From Sphingobacterium corticibacter (GTDB taxonomy: Bacteria; Bacteroidota; Bacteroidia; Sphingobacteriales; Sphingobacteriaceae): DNA of 64,000 nt. Shown here piece by piece: positions 6,875 to 15,315 of the stretch. Every line of letters begins with the position of its first letter. Position 1 is the first letter of the stretch. Position numbers and translations under genes: made by a program. The stretch lies in the NCBI RefSeq assembly GCF_003076635.1, contig NZ_QDKG01000001.1, positions 868,001-932,000 on the forward strand, in the 5' to 3' direction. The notes below the pieces were generated by a model that made no database searches, had not been told where the DNA came from, and worked only from the letters and a program-made list of their open reading frames with translations.

Positions 6875-8173
6875 TTAAGATTCCAGATCTTTTAATCGAA
6901 TGCTCACCGCATTTTTATGTGCTTGCAAGCCTTCCAGCTCAGCTAGGATTTCCACTGTGGAGCCAATTTGGCGTAAGCCATCTTGGGACAATTGCTGAAA
7001 CGTAATCTTCTTTACAAAGGAATCTACCGAAACACCGGAATAAGATCGGGCGTAGCCCGATGTTGGCAGCGTGTGGTTCGTTCCAGAAGCGTAGTCGCCC
7101 ACACTTTCCGGTGTGAGATGTCCTAAAAAGACTGATCCCGCATTTTGCACGCCGTATACCAAGCGTTTCCAATCATCTGATTGGATAATGAGATGTTCTG
7201 GTGCATACTTGTTGGAAAATGCTAAAGCAGTAGTAATATCTGTGGTGCAAATAGCGTAAGAGTTTTCTATGGCTTTTTGTGCAATGGCAGCGCGTGGAAG
7301 TTCTCCTAATTGTAGCAGCAACGCTTGATTCACCGCTTCGATCAACGAAGAGCTGGTTGACACAAGTACCGCCTGACTATCGGCGCCATGCTCTGCTTGT
7401 GCCAGCAAATCTGCCGCAATGTAATCGGCATTGGCCGATTCGTCTGCAATTACCAACACTTCCGAAGGTCCGGCCGGCATATCAATGCTGACCTGCGTGC
7501 GGCTTTGAATGAGCGATTTCGCCTTGGTGACAAATTGATTGCCCGGCCCAAAAATCTTATCCACACGTGGAACGCTTTCCGTCCCGTAAGCCATCGCGGC
7601 CACCGCTTGTGCGCCACCCGTTAAGTAGATTTTTTTGATTTGCAACAGCTTTAAGCAATAGGCGATAAAGCCATTCACCTTGCCATCTTTCTGAGGCGGC
7701 GAACACACCACAATTTCCTTGCAACCCGCAATACGCGCTGGCACGCCCAACATTAATAAGGTCGAAGGCAATACCGCAGATCCGCCGGGAATGTACAAGC
7801 CGACTTTCTCAATTGGTCGCACTTCACGCCAGCAGGTAACACCCGGCATGGTTTCAATCGTGCGTTCTTTCTTGAGTTGCGTCGCGTGGAATTTATGAAT
7901 ATTTTGAAAGGCAATCTCCAATGCTCGTTGTTGCTGTCGAGAAATGGTTGCTGCCAAAGCTTCGATCTCTGCCTCATCCAAATACAGCGCATCCAGCGAG
8001 ATTTGATCGTATTTCAATGCCAGTTGCCGCAACGCATCGTCGCCATTTTGCTCAACTTGTGCAATGATTTGCTCTACCGTATCCTGAATGGCGTTGTTTG
8101 GATCCGTATTCCGCAAGGTAAGGCGGTCAATATCTTGGGCAGAAAGCTGTTCGTATTGATACGTCTTCAACAT
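6875..8173 (-). CDS. hisD: histidinol dehydrogenase HisD
   Basis: A 432-residue enzyme catalysing the last two steps of histidine synthesis (histidinol to histidine, NAD- and zinc-dependent). Family motifs include YIPGGSAVLPSTLLM, the NAD-site block KIFGPGNQFVTKAK, AQAEHGADSQ with the Gln and His zinc ligands, and the C-terminal GDYASGTNHTLPT. It starts 2 bp after the hisG stop, so the two genes are translationally coupled. It is the last gene of the unit: a strong terminator follows, so the other his genes are not in this operon, unlike the long his operons of many Bacteroidota. Confidence 0.95.
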   Translation of the reverse strand: MLKTYQYEQLSAQDIDRLTLRNTDPNNAIQDTVEQIIAQVEQNGDDALRQLALKYDQISLDALYLDEAEIEALAATISRQQQRALEIAFQNIHKFHATQLKKERTIETMPGVTCWREVRPIEKVGLYIPGGSAVLPSTLLMLGVPARIAGCKEIVVCSPPQKDGKVNGFIAYCLKLLQIKKIYLTGGAQAVAAMAYGTESVPRVDKIFGPGNQFVTKAKSLIQSRTQVSIDMPAGPSEVLVIADESANADYIAADLLAQAEHGADSQAVLVSTSSSLIEAVNQALLLQLGELPRAAIAQKAIENSYAICTTDITTALAFSNKYAPEHLIIQSDDWKRLVYGVQNAGSVFLGHLTPESVGDYASGTNHTLPTSGYARSYSGVSVDSFVKKITFQQLSQDGLRQIGSTVEILAELEGLQAHKNAVSIRLKDLES

Positions 8174-8175
8174 AT

Positions 8176-9027
8176 TTATAAAATGATTTTTTCAATTGGC
8201 ATCACGACAATTCCTTGCGCTCCCGCCGATTTCAAGGTGTTAATTTTACCCCAAAAATCTTCTTCCGGAATTACCGTGTGCACGGCTACCCAACCTTCTT
8301 CTGCCAAAGGCACAATTGTAGGGGATTTCACACCTTGAAGCAACTCTGTGATTTGTGGGAGGTTTGTTTTTTCTACATTCAATACCACGTACTTCGTTTC
8401 CTTGGCGCGCAATACGGATTGGATACGTTGTAGCAATTCGCACAAAATTGGATTCTCTGCTAACCCGGCGCGGCCAATCAAAATTGCTTCCGATGTGCTC
8501 ACATCTGCAAAGGGCTTCAGACCATTATTCTTCAATGTGCCACCTGTAGATACGATATCGCAAATCGCTTCGCTTAATCCCAAGCCAGGAGCAATTTCCA
8601 CCGATCCAGAGATAGGGTGTATTTCTGCTGAAATTTGTTTGTCTTTTAAAAATTTGCCGAGAATATTAGGGTAGGAGGTCGCGATGGATTTGCCGTCAAG
8701 GTCTTTGATGTCATTAAAGTTCGAGTCTTTGGGTACAGCCAACTTTAAGGTACATTTACCAAAACCCAAACGCTGCAAGTAATCGACTTTCGCAAGTGAT
8801 TCATCAATGACATTCTCGCCTACGATTCCCAAATCGGCTATTCCTTGCTCTACGTAATCAGGAATATCATCATCCCGCAGAAAGAGAATTTCTAGATTGA
8901 AATTGGACACAATGGTGATGAGGGAACTTTTATAATTTTCGAAATCAAGGCCACAATTTTTAAGTAACTGTACAGATTTCTCATTTAGTCTACCCGATTT
9001 CTGGATAGCAATCTTTAGATTTTTCAA
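8176..9027 (-). CDS. hisG: ATP phosphoribosyltransferase HisG (long form), TTG start
   Basis: A 283-residue enzyme for the first committed step of histidine synthesis (ATP + PRPP). The length and a C-terminal block of about 75 residues (VKSPTIVPLAEEGWVAVHTV, then GAQGIVVMPIEKII) show the long HisG with the ACT-like regulatory domain that binds histidine, so no HisZ is needed. PRPP-site motif DIVSTGGTLKNNGLK and the N-terminal KIAIQKSGRLNEKSV are clear. The first codon fitting the family is TTG at 9027; an in-frame TAA lies a few codons upstream and no ATG is available, so this is a rare start codon. It is preceded by a leader with a histidine-rich peptide. Confidence 0.92.
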   Translation of the reverse strand: MKNLKIAIQKSGRLNEKSVQLLKNCGLDFENYKSSLITIVSNFNLEILFLRDDDIPDYVEQGIADLGIVGENVIDESLAKVDYLQRLGFGKCTLKLAVPKDSNFNDIKDLDGKSIATSYPNILGKFLKDKQISAEIHPISGSVEIAPGLGLSEAICDIVSTGGTLKNNGLKPFADVSTSEAILIGRAGLAENPILCELLQRIQSVLRAKETKYVVLNVEKTNLPQITELLQGVKSPTIVPLAEEGWVAVHTVIPEEDFWGKINTLKSAGAQGIVVMPIEKIIL

Positions 9028-9112
9028 AATATCTTTAAATTATTTGTTGAAGGATACTAATTATTATTCGAACATCCATGGGATGGAATGCTTCACGTAG
9101 AAACACATACAT

Positions 9113-9172
9113 TTATCTATCGCCACAATGGCGATGATGGACAGGTACGTGATATGTGATGAATAAAATCAT
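9113..9172 (-). promoter_or_regulatory. hisL: candidate his-operon leader peptide (attenuation)
   Basis: A 19-codon open frame, MILFITYHVPVHHRHCGDR then TAA, lies between a good promoter (9190-9221) and hisG, with the start about 10 nt after the predicted transcript start. Four of nine consecutive residues are His (HVPVHHRH). The codons for the last residues fall in a hairpin ATCGCCA/TGGCGAT, and downstream bases can form another, CATCC/GGATG, before hisG. A ribosome stalling on His codons would change the folding, as in known amino-acid attenuators. No T-run terminator is visible, so control could act on translation of hisG. Leader role is inference. Confidence 0.5.
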
Positions 9173-9189
9173 GTGTATTAATTCACTGG

Positions 9190-9221
9190 TAAATATAGGA
9201 TTTACCGTTCGTAAATCCAAA
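9190..9221 (-). promoter_or_regulatory. promoter of the his leader and hisGD
   Basis: On the minus strand TTTG (9221-9218), a 20-bp spacer and TATATTTA (9197-9190) fit the Bacteroidota consensus with one mismatch. The predicted start is near 9183, about 155 nt before hisG. Confidence 0.6.
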
Positions 9222-9381
9222 ACTACCAGGATCGAAATAGGAATGTGTTCCGATATTTTTAGCAGCAATACCGTGCAGATTTCCGTTTGAGCGAGCCGCG
9301 ATTCGGCTAAAATTTGTATTTTGTCATTTCCTAACTCAGACAATAAATACGTTTAGTCAACGGCGTACATAAATATTAAAA

Positions 9382-10296
9382 ATGCATCAAGAACACAATT
9401 TGAAAGCAACCTGTTTTGGAGAGATTCTATGGGATCTCTTTCCTGGGAAAGATAAAACGGCTGGTGGCGCACCATTTAATGTAGGCTATCATCTGCACCA
9501 AATGGGCATTGAAGTACACATGATCTCTGCCGTTGGCCAAGATGCATTGGGCGATGAATTATTGAAAAAGCTCGATCGCTGGAATATTTCGTCCAAAGGA
9601 ATACAACGAAACAGCGATTATCCAACCAGTACCGTAGTGGCCACGATCGATGAAGATAATGAAGCCCATTATGAAATTAAAGAAGGTGTCGCTTGGGATC
9701 ACATCCAATTAATGGACACAGATATGCAACAGATCAAAGAAGCAAAAGCTTTGGTGTTTGGCTCATTGGCAGCACGAAATTCGGTGTCGCGCGAAACTCT
9801 TTTTTCTCTTGTTGAAAGCAGCTCTTATCGCATATTTGATGTCAACCTACGACCACCGTATATCGACCAAGAATTGCTGTTGCAATTGTTGCAAAAATCT
9901 GATTTAGCAAAATTCAATGCCGCTGAACTACAGTTGGTGCTATCTTATTTGGGTAAGCAATATAAAGATGTGAAAGATGGCATATTTTTCTTGCAAGATC
10001 ATTTTGAGATTCCCGAAATCATCTTATCTCGGGGCGCATCTGGCGCAACTTATTTTCATGGTAAAAACGTATACGCATTACCTGCCGCAAAAGTCGTGGT
10101 AGAAGACACCGTAGGAAGCGGTGACTCCTTTCTGGCTGGATTTGTTTCCGGTCGTCTTTCCGGTATGAATCCAGAAGAAGCATTGGAGCAGGCCATTTGC
10201 TTAAGTGGATTCGTTACGTCAAAATCAGGAGCTTGCCCAGACTATACGCAACAAGATATTGTCGCGATGCAAGAAGTGTATCGTCAGCAATCCTAG
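9382..10296 (+). CDS. PfkB-family fructokinase
   Basis: A 304-residue ribokinase/PfkB sugar kinase. The N-terminus (CFGEILWDLFPGKDKTAGGAPFNV) carries the GG substrate-lid motif typical of fructokinases. The C-terminal ATP and anion-hole motif is VEDTVGSGDSFLAGF, with the catalytic Asp in GSGDS. The expected reaction is fructose to fructose-6-phosphate. It overlaps by 4 bp the convergent acetyltransferase gene. The exact sugar is inferred from similarity; an adenosine or ribose kinase is less likely given the lid sequence. Confidence 0.85.
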   Translation: MHQEHNLKATCFGEILWDLFPGKDKTAGGAPFNVGYHLHQMGIEVHMISAVGQDALGDELLKKLDRWNISSKGIQRNSDYPTSTVVATIDEDNEAHYEIKEGVAWDHIQLMDTDMQQIKEAKALVFGSLAARNSVSRETLFSLVESSSYRIFDVNLRPPYIDQELLLQLLQKSDLAKFNAAELQLVLSYLGKQYKDVKDGIFFLQDHFEIPEIILSRGASGATYFHGKNVYALPAAKVVVEDTVGSGDSFLAGFVSGRLSGMNPEEALEQAICLSGFVTSKSGACPDYTQQDIVAMQEVYRQQS

Positions 10297-10889
10297 AATT
10301 TTCGGTCTTTATAATAGTACGCTTTGTCTTCTTCGGTAATGGTTTTGATTACTCGGCAAGGATTGCCTACTGCGACCACATTGGCAGGAATCGATTTGGT
10401 GACCACCGATCCAGAACCGATCACCGTATTCTCCCCAATTGTGATGCCCGCATTGATCACCGTATTGCCACCAATCCAGCAGTTGTCGCCAATGTGAATT
10501 GGCAAAGCATATTCCCAACCAGCAACGCGCGGCTCGGCATGAATTGGATGACCTGCGGTGAATAAAGAAACATTGGGGCCAAACATCACGTTATCGCCAA
10601 TGGCAACCAAAGCGCAATCAAGAATCGTCAAGTTGAAGTTTGCATAGAAATTTTCACCAATCTCAATATTATAACCATAATCACAGCGGAAGGGTGGCTC
10701 GATCCAAAAAGCTTTTCCAGTCTTACCAAACAGATTTTTGATGATACGTGCACGATCCTTTATGCAAGCAGGAGCTAGGTTGTTGTATTCCATCAATACC
10801 TCCTTCGCCTTTTGACGTTCGTCGAATAGCTCGCGGCCATCTGCGCGGTAAGGTTCGCCAGCAATCATTTTTTCTTTCGCAGTCTTCAT
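10293..10889 (-). CDS. maa: maltose/galactoside-type sugar O-acetyltransferase (LbH)
   Basis: A 198-residue left-handed beta-helix acetyltransferase of the Maa/LacA family, which moves acetyl from acetyl-CoA to a sugar hydroxyl. The N-terminal helical part (EKMIAGEPYRADGRELFDER) is characteristic. The hexapeptide repeats run from about residue 85 to 185, with the active His in FTAGHPIHAEPR and the CoA loop WIGGNTVINAGITIGENTVI. The stop codon overlaps the end of the fructokinase gene, convergently. The physiological sugar is unknown. Confidence 0.88.
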   Translation of the reverse strand: MKTAKEKMIAGEPYRADGRELFDERQKAKEVLMEYNNLAPACIKDRARIIKNLFGKTGKAFWIEPPFRCDYGYNIEIGENFYANFNLTILDCALVAIGDNVMFGPNVSLFTAGHPIHAEPRVAGWEYALPIHIGDNCWIGGNTVINAGITIGENTVIGSGSVVTKSIPANVVAVGNPCRVIKTITEEDKAYYYKDRKF

Positions 10890-11008
10890 ATACGTTGTGC
10901 CCGATTATAAATCCGAATATACAGTTTTATGCAGTATTTCGTGCGAAAGTTGCCATTTGCTGCCCGAACTGGTACATTTGATGATACAACAAAAATAAAA
11001 CAGTATTT

Positions 11009-12463
11009 ATGAGTATACATACGCTTGAACCTACCGCGATCTGGTCTCATTTTGCCGCGATCAACGCGATTCCACGTGCGTCTAAAAAAGAAGAAGCTAT
11101 CATTGCTTACATGCTTTCTTTTGGCGAATCGTTGGGGCTTGACACCGAGCGCGATGAAATAGGAAATGTATTGATACGTAAGCCCGCTACAGCTGGTTAC
11201 GAATCCAAAAGCAGACTTGTACTGCAAGCACACTTGGATATGGTACACCAGAAAAATGCGGATAAGGATTTTGATTTTGCTACCCAAGGTATTCAAATGG
11301 GAGTAGATGGCGACTGGGTTCGCGCAGATGGCACCACATTAGGCGCCGACAATGGCCTTGGTGTTGCTGCAATTATGGGCGTACTTGCTTCTAAAGATAT
11401 CGCGCATCCAGCGATCGAAGCGCTCTTTACCATAGATGAAGAAACCGGTATGACCGGAGCAAAGTCATTAAAACCAAATTGGTTAACCGGTCAATATTTG
11501 CTTAATCTGGATACCGAAGAAGATGACGAAATTACCATTGGCTGCGCTGGAGGCGTCGATGTGACAGCGACTGGTGCATTAAGTGTAGAATCCAACGATG
11601 AATATAACGCACTTGTGCATATTTCCGTAAATGGCTTGCAAGGTGGTCATTCCGGTATGGATATCAACAAAGGTTTGGGTAATGCCAATAAGTTGTTGAT
11701 GCGCGTGTTAGATGCGGTGATCAGCGAAGCGGATGTCCGTTTGTACGCCGTGGATGGCGGAGGATTGCGCAATGCGATTCCGCGTGAAGCAAGCGCTACG
11801 GTAGCTTGTCGCGCAGCGGATGCTGCGGCAATTCAAGATCATGTAAAGAGCTTGGACCAAATCATCGCGAAAGAATACGCACATACAGAACCGAACTTGA
11901 AGATTAGCTCGGCGGGAGAAGAGGCACAAGGTAAATTAACGGTGCTAACGCGAGATACCCAGCAAAAGTTTGTCGCAGCATGTAATGCCGCACATCATGG
12001 CGTATTTCGCATGAGTCCAGTATTTCCTGATTTGGTAGAAACATCGAATAACGTAGCACGAATAGTGTTAAAAGATGGAAAGTATACCATCCTTTGTCTC
12101 ACTCGATCTGCCATACAATCATCAAAAGATTATTTGGCTATGATCTTACGATCTACTTTCGAATTGATAGATGCAGAAGTGGCTTTTTCTGGAGAATATC
12201 CGGGTTGGGAACCTGAACCAGATGGAGAGTTGGTACGCTTGACTGCGGATACTTACAAGCGTTTGTTTCAAGAAGATCCACAGGTCTGTGCTGGGCATGG
12301 CGGTTTAGAATGTGGCTTGATTGGTGAAGTATATCCAGACCTCAAAATGGTATCCATCGGTCCTACGATTCACGGTGCACACTCACCCGATGAGCGGGCA
12401 TCAATTTCTTCGACGGCTAAGTTTTGGAAATTCCTTTTGGAATTATTGAAAAATACACCTTAA
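11009..12463 (+). CDS. pepD: aminoacyl-histidine dipeptidase PepD (M20C)
   Basis: A 484-residue cytosolic zinc dipeptidase (peptidase D, carnosinase-like) that splits Xaa-His and other dipeptides. Metal ligands can be followed: His in LQAHLDMV, bridging Asp in TLGADNGLGVA, catalytic Glu pair in DEETGMTG, Asp in LDTEEDDE, and the last His in GPTIHGAHSPDE. The large inserted domain (about residues 205-385) is as in PepD. The start is followed by the family N-terminus LEPTAIWSHFAAINAIPRAS. It is monocistronic with a shared terminator downstream. Confidence 0.93.
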   Translation: MSIHTLEPTAIWSHFAAINAIPRASKKEEAIIAYMLSFGESLGLDTERDEIGNVLIRKPATAGYESKSRLVLQAHLDMVHQKNADKDFDFATQGIQMGVDGDWVRADGTTLGADNGLGVAAIMGVLASKDIAHPAIEALFTIDEETGMTGAKSLKPNWLTGQYLLNLDTEEDDEITIGCAGGVDVTATGALSVESNDEYNALVHISVNGLQGGHSGMDINKGLGNANKLLMRVLDAVISEADVRLYAVDGGGLRNAIPREASATVACRAADAAAIQDHVKSLDQIIAKEYAHTEPNLKISSAGEEAQGKLTVLTRDTQQKFVAACNAAHHGVFRMSPVFPDLVETSNNVARIVLKDGKYTILCLTRSAIQSSKDYLAMILRSTFELIDAEVAFSGEYPGWEPEPDGELVRLTADTYKRLFQEDPQVCAGHGGLECGLIGEVYPDLKMVSIGPTIHGAHSPDERASISSTAKFWKFLLELLKNTP

Positions 12464-12485
12464 ATTTCTAAATAATTGAAAAATA

Positions 12486-12518
12486 AAAAGCCGGCAAATT
12501 CTAGGTTTGCCGGCTTTT
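12486..12518. terminator. bidirectional terminator between pepD and the nitroreductase gene
   Basis: A perfect 13-bp stem AAAAGCCGGCAAA / TTTGCCGGCTTTT with a 7-nt loop lies between convergent stop codons. Confidence 0.9.
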
Positions 12519-12537
12519 ATATAATAGAATAACGATC

Positions 12538-13170
12538 CTATTTGTACTGAATTACGAATTCGTCTTTCTTAACGCGTACTTTCTTCAGATTTAGTAACCA
12601 ATCATTGGCCTCATCGCGATAACCTAATGCTAAAATAGACACAGATTTCAAACCTTTCTCTGGAAGTCCCAAAATCTCATCTAACTCCGAATTTATAAAT
12701 CCTTCCATCGGTGTAGCATCAACCTGAAGCTCAGCTGCTGCAGCGATAGCCATGCCAAATCCAATATAGGACTGTCTGGCTGCATGGTTAAATTGCTGTT
12801 CTTTGCTCTGCGCAGAAAAGCCTTGCATCAACATTGCTTTGTAATCATTAGTGAAACCTTGAGGCTGTCCTCTTTCACTTTCATGCTGTGCAAAAACTTG
12901 ATCTACTCGCTCAGCGCTATACTCATCAAATGCTGCAAATACCAATAAATGTGAAGCGTCAACAATCTGTGATTGAGACATGGCAATCGGTTGGATTTTC
13001 TGTTTCAATTCAGCATTAGAGATTTCTATAATGCGGAAAGGTTGTAAGCCGGATGAGGTGGGGGCAAGGCGAGCCGCTTCCGTGATATAGTCTACTTTAT
13101 CTTGTGGTACTATCTCACCATTCATTTTTTTGGTGGCATATCGCCAGTTTAATTGCTCGTGAAGATTCAT
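12538..13170 (-). CDS. NAD(P)H-dependent oxidoreductase, nitroreductase family
   Basis: A 210-residue FMN enzyme of the NfsB/nitroreductase type. Visible motifs are the N-terminal LNWRYATKKMNG, the FMN-phosphate region EAARLAPTSSGLQPFR (about residues 31-46), and the C-terminal SILALGYRDEAND with the typical LGY[RP]xxxD. Such enzymes act as dimers and reduce quinones, nitro-compounds or flavins; the natural substrate is unknown. It stands alone, with pepD convergent on one side and the patatin gene divergent on the other. Confidence 0.88.
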   Translation of the reverse strand: MNLHEQLNWRYATKKMNGEIVPQDKVDYITEAARLAPTSSGLQPFRIIEISNAELKQKIQPIAMSQSQIVDASHLLVFAAFDEYSAERVDQVFAQHESERGQPQGFTNDYKAMLMQGFSAQSKEQQFNHAARQSYIGFGMAIAAAAELQVDATPMEGFINSELDEILGLPEKGLKSVSILALGYRDEANDWLLNLKKVRVKKDEFVIQYK

Positions 13171-13292
13171 ATTCTTTGTTTTTTATTTTGCAAAACAAAT
13201 CTAAGACCAAATAATGGTGTTTAAACATTTATTTTTTTTTCGTACAAAAAAATGACAATATATAATTTGATGAAAATCATGTACTTTAGGAT

Positions 13293-14123
13293 ATGAACTT
13301 TTTTAAAAGCAAACGAAAGGTTTCTCTGGTGCTTGGTAGCGGTGGGGCAAGAGGATTGGTGCAGATTGGTGTAATCAAAATGTTGCTTCAGAAAGGCTAT
13401 ATCATCGATGAAATTGTAGGATGCTCCATTGGCTCTCTTATTGGTGCAGCTTATGCCCAAGGCAAGTTGGATGAGTTGGAAGAATGGTTGAAGGGCGTGA
13501 CAAAAATGAAAGTATTTCAATTGATGGACTTCTCTAATCCGTGGTTTGGTATTTTGAAGGGTACGAAAGCCTTAGATTCTCTAAAATTGGTTTTTCCAGA
13601 TATGGCGATCGAAAAGTTACCCATTCGCTATGTCGCGGTAGCGACCGATCTACGGAATGAATGCGAAGTGGTATTTGATACGGGAAGTGTATATGATGCT
13701 ATTCGCGCTTCCATTGCGATTCCTGCCGTATTTACCGGTGTAGATTCCGAAGGGCGTTATCTGGTGGATGGCGGCGTGCTCAATCCGCTTCCTATCAATT
13801 ACGTCAAAAAGTCAAAGCGTAATCTAGTCGTTGTCGTCAATCTCGACGGACGTCCCGATCCAGAAGTGGGCGAAGTGGTAGCTGGCGGCAAGTATACTTC
13901 ACTGACGGTATTGCAAGAGGCTTATTTCGCGATGCGGCGACGATTGAGCCAATTATCGATCGATATGCACAAGCCAGATTACGTCATTACAGTACCTCAT
14001 AATACGGCTGGTATTTGGGATTATCATCGTACACTAGATCTGGTCGAAAAAGGCATGAAGTGGACGGATCTCCTCATGCCAGATGCAAATCTTAAACGGA
14101 AAAAAGCACCCGCTAATTCGTAG
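13293..14123 (+). CDS. patatin-like phospholipase (RssA/YchK type)
   Basis: A 276-residue serine lipid acyl hydrolase. The oxyanion loop GSGGARG is at residues 15-21, the nucleophile elbow GCSIG puts Ser45 in place, and the partner Asp is in DGGVLNPLP. There is no signal peptide, so it is expected to be cytoplasmic or membrane-associated. Length fits the short RssA-like bacterial patatins. Its 3' end overlaps the convergent alpha/beta hydrolase gene by 11 bp. Confidence 0.88.
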   Translation: MNFFKSKRKVSLVLGSGGARGLVQIGVIKMLLQKGYIIDEIVGCSIGSLIGAAYAQGKLDELEEWLKGVTKMKVFQLMDFSNPWFGILKGTKALDSLKLVFPDMAIEKLPIRYVAVATDLRNECEVVFDTGSVYDAIRASIAIPAVFTGVDSEGRYLVDGGVLNPLPINYVKKSKRNLVVVVNLDGRPDPEVGEVVAGGKYTSLTVLQEAYFAMRRRLSQLSIDMHKPDYVITVPHNTAGIWDYHRTLDLVEKGMKWTDLLMPDANLKRKKAPANS

Positions 14124-14952
14124 CGCTTTTTGAAAAGTTGTTCAAATAACTGTTTAATGCTTCATTGAAGAGGGTAGGTTGTTCCAGATTTGGCAGGTGT
14201 CCACTTTCTGCTATTGTCACAAATTTCGATTGTGGAATTTTTTCCTGCATTTCTTGCATCAGCTCATCTGCTGTTATCTTGTCCTGTTGGCCGCGAATCA
14301 ATAATGTCGGTACAGAAATGTTTGGTAGCACATCCGAAGTGTCCGTTCGCGCAGCTAGAGCGAGGAGGGTAGCGCAAATACTGTTCAAACTATTCCGACG
14401 AATACTACTTTTAATAACATCCACTGCTTCTGCATTGTCGTCTGCACGAGGATTGGCAAAAACATTCTCGATAAATCCGATCGCAAACGGACGACGACCA
14501 TGCGTGAGCACCGCTTGAATCGAGTCAAATCTCTTTTGCTTAGCGACATTATCATCCGCTTTGCTATGTGTGTCGCTGAGGATCAATCCTGCAAAGAGCG
14601 TGGGAGCTATTTCATACGCGCGCAGCGCAATATAGCCGCCCATAGAAATACCGCAAACGACTACTTGATGCAACTCCATCTTTTTGATAAAGGCAATGAG
14701 ATCTTTTGCAAATAAGTCGATGGATAGAAAACCATGTCCTGATGTGGTATTGCCATGTCCACGTACATCAATAGCGATGCCGGTGGTGGATTCGTCTAAT
14801 GCCTCCAGTTGCGGAGTCCACATCTTTTTATTGAATGGGAATCCATGAATAAAGATGACGGTTCGTTGTTCCTTTTGCGTGGCTTTTCTAATGAGAAAGG
14901 AGATGCTAATGTCGTTTATTCTGATTTTATTTCTTTTGATCCGCTCTGCCAT
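14113..14952 (-). CDS. alpha/beta hydrolase
   Basis: A 279-residue protein with the alpha/beta-hydrolase fold. The HGFPFNKKMW block carries the HG oxyanion motif, the nucleophile elbow is VVCGISMGGYIAL (GxSxG), the acid is in LIRGQQDKIT and the catalytic His in AESGHLPNLEQP. Layout resembles 3-oxoadipate enol-lactonase/PcaD-like and other small esterases, but nothing nearby points to aromatic degradation, so the substrate is left open. The overlap with the patatin gene is at the 3' ends only. Confidence 0.88.
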   Translation of the reverse strand: MAERIKRNKIRINDISISFLIRKATQKEQRTVIFIHGFPFNKKMWTPQLEALDESTTGIAIDVRGHGNTTSGHGFLSIDLFAKDLIAFIKKMELHQVVVCGISMGGYIALRAYEIAPTLFAGLILSDTHSKADDNVAKQKRFDSIQAVLTHGRRPFAIGFIENVFANPRADDNAEAVDVIKSSIRRNSLNSICATLLALAARTDTSDVLPNISVPTLLIRGQQDKITADELMQEMQEKIPQSKFVTIAESGHLPNLEQPTLFNEALNSYLNNFSKSATN

Positions 14953-15035
14953 TTAATCTTATTTAATATAAATCTTTTGTTTTCAACTGGATATGTTTTA
15001 TATCCCATCCTTACGACGCTAAAGTGAAGAAAAAG

Positions 15036-15066
15036 TTTGGAATAATCGAAAAAGTCACGATATTTG
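15036..15066 (+). promoter_or_regulatory. promoter of tRNA-Arg
   Basis: TTTG (15036-15039), a 19-bp spacer and GATATTTG (15059-15066) fit TTTG-N19-TANNTTTG with one mismatch, 38 bp before the tRNA. Confidence 0.6.
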
Positions 15067-15104
15067 CCTCACCAAAACGGTAACACACCGGTCGGTTAAA
15101 AACT

Positions 15105-15178
15105 GCGCTCATAGCTTAATTGGATAGAGCACCTGACTACGGATCAGGAGGTTAGGGGTTCGACTCCCTTTGAGCGCA
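15105..15178 (+). tRNA. tRNA-Arg(ACG)
   Basis: A 74-nt cloverleaf with acceptor GCGCTCA/TGAGCGC, anticodon loop CTACGGA (anticodon ACG, read after A34 to I editing), T-loop TTCGACT and discriminator A. CCA is not encoded. Confidence 0.95.
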
Positions 15179-15265
15179 CTTTTTTACTATTCCTAAATCA
15201 TTCCAATCTAATTTACGAAAAAAAATTAATAGCCCTGTATTTTTCATGGTTACAATAAAATAATA

Positions 15266-15309
15266 AACCATTGTCTTGCTCTGTATTCTTGGAGCGAGAC
15301 AATGGTTTG
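15266..15309 (-). terminator. terminator of the metY-hom operon
   Basis: A 17-bp stem from AAACCATTGTCT at 15266 to AGACAATGGTTT ending at 15309 (one G-T pair) with a 10-nt loop, followed on the minus strand by T-rich sequence. It lies just after the hom stop codon. Confidence 0.8.
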
Positions 15310-15315
15310 GAAACC

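Noticed and set aside
9113..9343. Longer 76-codon frame containing the His-rich leader peptide
   Set aside because: It would start upstream of the predicted promoter at 9190-9221; the internal ATG at 9172 fits the transcript start.
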